Source: Trichomonas vaginalis G3
Taxonomy: Eukaryota; Parabasalia; Trichomonadida; Trichomonadidae
Assembly (NCBI RefSeq): GCF_026262505.1
Contig: NC_067204.1
Location: forward strand, 10,945,797-11,009,796
DNA: 64,000 bases
Reading direction: 5' to 3'
In this document: piece after piece, positions 58,463 to 64,000 of the stretch
Layout of the letters: each line of letters starts with the position of its first letter
How positions within the stretch are numbered: the stretch's first letter is position 1
Notes under the pieces: generated by a model
The model's input: only the letters and a program-made list of their open reading frames with translations
What the model was told of the DNA's origin: nothing
Databases searched by the model: none
Position numbers and translations under genes: made by a program

Positions 58463-58579
58463 ACGGTTTTGGTTTTGTCACCGGCTGGTCGGCTGGGGTT
58501 CGGTCCTCCTCTTGGGTCTTGGGCAAAATTCTTAGGGCTAGAAGGGGCGCAGCCCCTGGAAGCCCCTCATACCTGACCT
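58463..58579. repeat. Right terminal inverted repeat of copy A
   Basis: Complement of 34204-34322. Ends in CATACCTGACCT, followed by ATTCA (58580-58584), the target duplication. Confidence 0.95.
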
Positions 58580-58584
58580 ATTCA

Positions 58585-59210
58585 TATGTTTATTTTATAC
58601 TCATATTTTTGATCACAAATATCTTACCAAATAATATGAAATTTTATAACAAATGTATTACAGTGTTCACAAATATGAGCTAGATCAGTAAAAATGTCAA
58701 TGAAAAGAGTATAAAAAATATTTTTAGTCTATTTATTTTCATATTACAAGTTTCAACATGCAATGTTAAAATTGTAGTAGACATATGAGATCCTTGAACT
58801 TGTTAATACTAATTGCATGTTAAAGTAAGCTTTAATTTTATACCAATATTGTAAATTGAATCAAATATACGGCATTATATTGATATATAATTCGTTTTAT
58901 GATATAGCATGATATTCTACTTGTGCTATATTGTACTATCGTGATATTTAAGAGATTTTTCTCGATAATTCTGGATTATTATATAACTCTAGATTGTATT
59001 TGCCGATTTTCTCCAAACTACGTATTCTACATATGCATAATATGAATAGCCTGCAGCTGGAGTTTAAGGCCAAAATTTTGGTTAGAAGGGAGTGTCCGTA
59101 TCTTTTTTTTAATTCTTTCAAATAATAATATCGATTCTCAATGCCTGTAGTAGTATTCCTTTAAGAAAGGTGTCTATAGTATTAATATCCTATTCTTCTT
59201 ATGATTTTTG
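58585..59210. other. Intergenic region right of copy A
   Basis: About 625 bp, AT-rich; nothing recognised. It continues the host spacer interrupted at 34203. Confidence 0.5.
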
Positions 59211-59218
59211 TCACTTTT
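59211..59218 (+). promoter_or_regulatory. Initiator of the TBL1-like gene
   Basis: TCACTTTT with +1 at A59213 and a 20-nt leader to the ATG at 59233. This fixes the start and excludes the upstream GTG. Confidence 0.75.
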
Positions 59219-59232
59219 CTAAAAAAAATATT

Positions 59233-60627
59233 ATGTGTGTTTCTAGTGAGGAAATTAACTTACTAGTTCAGCATTATCTTCAAGAACTTGGATATGATCA
59301 TGCTGCTTTTGCTTTCGGCTGTGAGTCGAAGATTCCAACAAAAGAAATAGCTTCACAAGAAATACCTCCAGGAGCCTTAGTTTATCTTGTTCAGAAAGGA
59401 ATTATGTATGCACAAATGGAAGCTGCAGCAGATGAAGCAAGTTCTAATCCAGATACTTTATTTGGACATCAATTAAATTTATTACGATCAAATATTCGAC
59501 AAAGTTCTGAAATAGCAGAAGAATTAAGCTCCGCAACGCGTAGACTTAGGATTTTACCATCATCTGATCAAACAGAACCTCTAGAGTTTTATTTATCTCA
59601 ACAATCATCTTTAGTTCTCGAAGGCCACGCAGGCCCAGTGATTTTATCGGCCTGGAACAAGTCAAGCGAATTACTTGCAACAGGATCTACCGATGGAACA
59701 GTTGTAGTTTGGCAGTTTAAGCGCTCAGATGTTCCAGAATCATTAGATTGCAGCGTTCTTGACGATCCGATAGTTATCAAACCTACAGTGGGTCCGCAAG
59801 ATAAGGCAGATATTACGGCATTACAATGGTCGCCAATTGATGATATTCTCGTTATTGGAACTTATTGCGGTAAGTTTTTCGTTTACAAAGCTGGAAATGA
59901 AATATTCCAGTCAGAGCAATATAAATCTCCTATTGTAAGTATCTCTTTCTCGCCAAATGGTGAACAATTCGCTGTTGGAGCAGCAGGAGGCGAAGTATCG
60001 ATTGTTAAAGGAACTACAGTTAGTACTTCCCTTAAATTAGAGCCTGGCATTATGGATGTCCAATGGATGGATGATAATTCTGTATTAATTGCGGCAGGAA
60101 TGAAAATTACCAAAATTGGAAGCGATGGAAAGCCATCAACCTTCTTAGAAAACTCCGATCAGATTATACAACTCATTACATCTCCAAAACAAGAGATTGC
60201 TGTTGCAGGAGACAAATCCGGAAATATTATTCTTATTAAACCCGATGGAAAGGTTGTTAGAACAGATAAAGCTCATGCTTGCAGTGTATCATCACTTACA
60301 TTCAACGCCGCTGATGGTAAATTCACTTCAGGAGCGTTAGATGGAAGTATCGAAATTTCAAGTGTCGATGATGAGACAAAGATATCATTTAAAGATGCGC
60401 ACGCACCAATTATCTCTATTGTATACGAGAAAGAGAACAAATACTTCGCTACGGCCGCTTCAAATGATATTATCGGATTATACTCCATCGAAGAGAACAA
60501 ATTATTACTGACATTCGAATCAATCGACTCAATAAATGGAATGTCGTGGTCTCCTGATGGTAGATTCTTAACTATTTGCGTTTCCAATGGTCAAGTCAAT
60601 GTTATAGATTTTGCTCAGATTTGTTAA
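59233..60627 (+). CDS. LisH-WD40 protein, TBL1/TBLR1/Sif2-like
   Basis: The protein has 464 residues from the ATG at 59233. An N-terminal LisH domain (SSEEINLLVQHYLQELGY, residues about 4-35) is followed by the TBL1-type segment IPPGALVYLVQKGIMYAQME. Seven to eight WD40 repeats start at VLEGHAGPVILSAWNKSSEL and end at MSWSPDGRFLTICVSNGQV. TBL1-family proteins tetramerise through LisH and bridge corepressor/HDAC complexes (N-CoR, Set3C), so a nuclear repressor role is likely. Confidence 0.88.
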   Translation: MCVSSEEINLLVQHYLQELGYDHAAFAFGCESKIPTKEIASQEIPPGALVYLVQKGIMYAQMEAAADEASSNPDTLFGHQLNLLRSNIRQSSEIAEELSSATRRLRILPSSDQTEPLEFYLSQQSSLVLEGHAGPVILSAWNKSSELLATGSTDGTVVVWQFKRSDVPESLDCSVLDDPIVIKPTVGPQDKADITALQWSPIDDILVIGTYCGKFFVYKAGNEIFQSEQYKSPIVSISFSPNGEQFAVGAAGGEVSIVKGTTVSTSLKLEPGIMDVQWMDDNSVLIAAGMKITKIGSDGKPSTFLENSDQIIQLITSPKQEIAVAGDKSGNIILIKPDGKVVRTDKAHACSVSSLTFNAADGKFTSGALDGSIEISSVDDETKISFKDAHAPIISIVYEKENKYFATAASNDIIGLYSIEENKLLLTFESIDSINGMSWSPDGRFLTICVSNGQVNVIDFAQIC

Positions 60628-61354
60628 ATGTCATACATTCTTTATTAATAAATGTAGATTGTTTTACTTTTAATCAAACACAAATTTTTAAAAAATATCA
60701 CAATGAAAATAATAAAATATTTTATTGACTCTAAATTAGTAATATATGGCATATACCATTTACTGTTTTCTTGATATAAGACCCTCTAATTAAAAAGTAT
60801 TGGAGTTAGACGATACTTCTTCTATATTTCATTTCATCAAGGATATTTGTCTTTTTTGACCCAGAGTGAACATAGAAATTATATATTCCAACACACGTAG
60901 GTATATATTTCTATGGGAACCTTTCTCAAAAGCTTTTGTCTTATTGATGCATCAAACAGAGTTGAGAAAATGCATGTGGAGCCTTGGCACTGGTAATTTA
61001 AATGAAAAACATCATAGTTATGATGGAATGTGATGATTTTTCTTTAAATAGATGAGCTTTAAACTGCATGTAATACAAAATTTTCCATTTGAATACCAAA
61101 ACTGTCCAATCTTTCTCATATCTGACAACCTCCATCAGAAAATAATAATTTTTGTAGAAAGTATTGAATAAATGTTATAGTTTTAGTAATTTCAAATATC
61201 TTTTGAGATTTTTATTAGGAATTTTGGAAGCCATGGTTAAAAAGTAATGATTAATAATTTGTCCAGTAAAAAATTAATACTTTTTGTTTAATAATATTAA
61301 AAATAAAATTCAATAATGGAACATTATGGTCAATAGATATGTAGATTTTGGTAT
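60628..61354. other. Convergent intergenic spacer
   Basis: About 730 bp, AT-rich, no recognised feature. Confidence 0.5.
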
Positions 61355-62026
61355 TCAATTACGTGTAAATTTGCGAGGGGATCTTCTGGTCTCTTCCTTT
61401 TGTTCGTTTCTTTGGTTTTGTAGCTTTTCTTGATAATCTGAGAAAACGGTAACATCAAGAAGGCCACCAGCATACTCGATCTTGCTTAATGCAGCAATTT
61501 TAGCTTCACCTTCCGATCCGAGCTCAACAATTGTAGTTCCTGAGTAAACAACTTCATCGCCATCAATTGTGTAGCAAGGATACATTGCACGAACATCCAA
61601 ATTGTTTGATTTGAAGAATTGGTACTGTAAATGCGTTGGAGCTTCTCTATCTATTCCAGAAACACGAATTGTACGATATTTTCTTCTAGGATCTGGTGTA
61701 ATTGGTTTCTTCAATTTAATAGTGTGTGCTGTAGTATCTACTTCGAAAAAATCGATTGCTTGCATTGCATCTAATTTATCTTCTGGTTCAAGGGCTCCAG
61801 AGAGTTTTTTGATAATTGGAATATTATCAAACACGCCGATGTCAATAAAATTATGCTGAGATTCTTCAATCTTCTTCTGGATCTCTGGATTTTTTTCATT
61901 ATTAAAATCAGAGTATAAATATTCGATTATATATTTGTAAGGCCGGAGTTTAGCTTCTCTAGAGACATCATGTGAAAAGCCGAGGAGTGATGCAAAGGCC
62001 TTCATTTTGCGATAATTAGAAGTCAT
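61355..62026 (-). CDS. La-motif RNA-binding protein
   Basis: ATG at 62026 gives 223 residues; the longer frame upstream lacks a better start. IIEYLYSDFNNEKNPEIQKK...IDIGVFDNIPIIKKL...AIDFFEVDTTAHTIKLKKP fits the winged-helix La motif with the SD-F/N pattern. YRTIRVSGIDREAPTHLQYQFF begins an RRM-like domain. The C-terminus is basic (RRSPRKFTRN). It probably binds 3' oligo-U of Pol III transcripts, or is a small LARP. Short compared with human La (408). Confidence 0.75.
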   Translation of the reverse strand: MTSNYRKMKAFASLLGFSHDVSREAKLRPYKYIIEYLYSDFNNEKNPEIQKKIEESQHNFIDIGVFDNIPIIKKLSGALEPEDKLDAMQAIDFFEVDTTAHTIKLKKPITPDPRRKYRTIRVSGIDREAPTHLQYQFFKSNNLDVRAMYPCYTIDGDEVVYSGTTIVELGSEGEAKIAALSKIEYAGGLLDVTVFSDYQEKLQNQRNEQKEETRRSPRKFTRN

Positions 62027-62353
62027 TTGATAAAAAAAAATAACCGTTAACTTTTTTATTTCTAATTTCTGAGAAAAAAAATCTATACCTTCAAACTTGG
62101 AAGAGCAAATATGAAAGGAGTGTTCATAATACATGGTTATTCGACTTAAGATTAGTCTGTAAAACCATATAACGGTTTTGAATATACCTGGAAAGTACCA
62201 AAATTCTGATATTTCGCCCTTTTTTCATCATTAATGCTTTGATAGACAAATTCGAATTATATAAATATAGCAAGCTTTCCACTATTCAAAGTAGTCATAA
62301 ATAATATATTAATATCAGAAAGACTCCAAAATAATTAGATAATAAGACTAAGA

Positions 62354-63383
62354 TTAAAATAAGATGTTTAGTGATGAAAGAAAAACACAAAGAAATGAAA
62401 TATATTCACTATGTTGAATGTTTTCTTTGATTTCATAAATAATAGGAATATCTGCATAACAAAGAGCAGTTGAAAAATGAGAAAGATTATGAGTAAATTC
62501 ATTTGTGATATTATTTATAATGGTAACTGCTGCTCTTGTTGATGTAGATTCGATATCAATATAACATCCTTCTAATGTAATTTTACCAATAAAATAAATA
62601 TAAGAAATTATAACATTATTTATAAAACTACTATTTTTGATATTAACTGGAGCAGAATATGCCCAAAGAAGAGCTCCAATGTTATTTAAAATGTTACAAT
62701 TTCGAATTTCAAAAGTTTCTTGAGAATTATAATAAAGGAATTTATAATTATAACTAGTTCCACTTGAATTAGAAAAAGTGGAAAATGAACAATTTGATCC
62801 TTTTGAAAATGAATCAACTTCATAAAAATCTCTCAAAAATATTTTCGAAAATGAAATGTTGATTGATTTAATTTCGATTTGGCCGTTTATTAAATAAAGA
62901 TTACACACTCCAAGATCACTTTCATCTCCACTTTTACTAATAGAGGATTCAAAAATATAATTTTTGTAGGTGTTACTATCACTAACATCAATTTTACAGT
63001 AAACACCGTATGTATCTTGTGAGTTTACTTTAGAAGCGAAACTGCAGACACGATCTTGAACAAATTCGCCTTCTTGTTGATAGAAAATACAACCACCTGT
63101 TTGATTGTTACTACAGTTATTAAATGTTGTAGTATCAATGAGGAATTTGATTGTATTTTTTTTGTGTTTAAGTAAACTGAACCTTGTGTGTTTACTTGAG
63201 TGAAAAAGCATGATGAGATATAGTAACTGTTTTCTTTTGCTGTAAGTTTACTATGATTGTTTGCATATTCTTTGTATGTTTGTGTGTTTGGATAAAATTC
63301 TGCCCAATCTTCGTGAATTTCAATTCGTGTTGCATTGGTAAGTTGATATTTAGTGAATATTGAATCATATTCATTTCATACAA
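62354..63383 (-). pseudogene. Beta-helix surface protein gene, frameshifted and truncated
   Basis: Two overlapping open blocks (63383-63192 and 63211-62354) read as one family member: ...TVTISHHAFSL, then a shift into KHTRFSLLKHKKNTIKFL..., followed by NCSNNQTGGCIFYQQ and repeated beta-helix strands (FEIRNCNILNNIGALLW). The family's C-terminal membrane segment is absent; a stop at 62354 ends it early. TATTCACTAAATATC near 63360 is a possible initiator. Related in type to the intact gene at 9104. Confidence 0.65.
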
Positions 63384-63722
63384 ATAGTTCTATGAAATAG
63401 TTTTTATCCCCTAGAAAAGGGAGTTTTGCTATTCCATAGATTTTGGATAAAAAAAATGCTACTCAAAAATAGTCAAAATCAATTCGTCAAACTTACAACA
63501 TCACCTCAAACTTTACACTCCAACTATAGCACAAATTTTACTGGCTCAAAATTTCCTTTATCCATGAGTACATATTGCTATAGGAAATTTCCTGAAAATA
63601 TTTTTAAATGTAAAGAAAGAGATACTTAAACCATCCCAAAAATGAGAAGGTATATATATTAAGCCTTTTTAAAAAATACACAAATTTTCATATATAATCA
63701 TACATTTATTAATTATATTTTG
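63384..63722. other. Intergenic spacer
   Basis: AT-rich. A 67-codon plus-strand frame (63426-63629) is not credible. Nothing else recognised. Confidence 0.5.
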
Positions 63723-64000
63723 TTATGCATGCAAACTGCGTGTATATTCTTTTCTAAGTTCCGCAACTTCCTGAGCAATATCTGGATCTCTGAAGTTCTC
63801 TGCGACGTAGAATGTTGGTGCAGCAATGCAGAGCCAGTTTGGATTGATAACAGAAACAGTCCTCAAGTAATCATGATCAGTCTGTACAAATTCATCAAAA
63901 ATAACCCACTTTTTATCTTCAAAAAGTGATGTTTCCAATGCAGAAAACTTAATTTCTGCCTTTTGTTGTCCTCTTCCTGTTACAACTTGGTATTTCTCGT
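63723..64000 (-). CDS. DEAH-box RNA helicase, C-terminal end (cut by window edge)
   Basis: The frame is open from the window edge to the stop at 63723, about 92 codons. KWVIFDEFVQTDHDYLRTVS and INPNWLCIAAPTFYVAENF match the OB-fold end of DEAH-box helicases (Prp43/Prp22/DHX type: EWV.YNEFV.T...YIRTV..V.PEWL...AP.YY...NF). Splicing or ribosome biogenesis role by family; the member cannot be told from the tail. Confidence 0.88.
   Translation of the reverse strand, partial: EKYQVVTGRGQQKAEIKFSALETSLFEDKKWVIFDEFVQTDHDYLRTVSVINPNWLCIAAPTFYVAENFRDPDIAQEVAELRKEYTRSLHA

Larger units (their letters stand above)
34204..58579 (+). mobile_element. Complete Maverick/Polinton-type element, copy A (24.4 kb)
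   Basis: The left end starts AGGGTCAGGTATG and the right end finishes CATACCTGACCT, so the termini are AG...CT as in Mavericks. ATTCA is duplicated at 34199-34203 and 58580-58584. About 115 bp of terminal inverted repeat match nearly perfectly (34204-34322 with 58463-58579). Genes include capsid, packaging ATPase, SF3 helicase, rve integrase, Dam-like methylase, KilA-N proteins and a fibre. No polymerase B or Ulp1-like protease was found. Frameshifts in many genes suggest decay. Confidence 0.9.

Noticed and set aside
63426-63629. 67-codon plus-strand ORF near the window end
   Set aside because: No recognisable domain, poor start context and located in an intergenic spacer.

Overview
The window looks like genomic DNA of the parabasalid protist Trichomonas vaginalis or a very close relative. 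The evidence is an AT-rich sequence with compact intronless genes, 5' leaders of roughly 7-35 nt that begin at TCA(C/T)TTTT-type initiators, an ankyrin gene of the large trichomonad family, a Tvmar1-like mariner, a glycine-rich ALK/LTK-type protein, a beta-helix surface protein, and giant Maverick/Polinton elements. The species is inferred from these traits; no search was run.

Layout. 1-5011 is one end of a Maverick-type element (copy B, reverse orientation, cut by the window edge). 5264-8504 is an ankyrin gene split by a mariner (6369-7669). 9104-13472 holds ordinary genes: a surface beta-helix protein, a PHD finger protein, a coiled-coil protein and a degenerate SRAP/HMCES-like protein. 13.5-19.6 kb is a repeat-built mobile region: a giant imperfect palindrome (14648-19623) whose left arm has been hit by two further transposons, one of them carrying tandem DNA cloverleaves. 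19864-21560 is an inverted duplication of the ribosomal protein eL21 gene. 22.2-32.97 kb holds housekeeping and surface genes: a glycine-rich protein, a divergent pair of Cys-rich discoidin-like genes (one with a nonsense codon), enoyl-CoA reductase, inorganic pyrophosphatase, a BiP-like Hsp70 and the proteasome beta-2 subunit. 34204-58579 is a complete 24.4-kb Maverick-type element (copy A) with 115-bp terminal inverted repeats, AG...CT ends and a 5-bp target duplication ATTCA. 58.6-64 kb holds a LisH-WD40 (TBL1-like) gene, a La-motif gene, a broken beta-helix gene and the C-terminus of a DEAH-box helicase.

How the element genes fit together. Copy A reads as an integrated DNA virus: an abundant structural protein (ORF1), a major capsid protein, candidate penton-type minor capsid proteins, two small amphipathic MG-proteins, an FtsK/HerA packaging ATPase, an SF3 helicase, an rve integrase, a Dam-like DNA methylase, two KilA-N regulators and a phage-type collar fibre. 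I find no family-B DNA polymerase and no Ulp1-type protease, both normally expected in a Polinton. Many genes carry single-base frameshifts. Copy B, where it overlaps, has its own breaks at other places, so neither copy looks fully functional as written.

The most unusual signals are non-coding: (1) a tandem array of about 249-bp units, each able to fold into an outer stem plus three perfect hairpins; (2) a family of about 20 palindromic intergenic modules in the Mavericks in which three direct and two inverted half-sites change together while pairing is kept; (3) a 25-bp iteron family shared by both Mavericks and the 14.6-19.6 kb palindromic element, which also shares a Maverick-type promoter and so may be a satellite of them.
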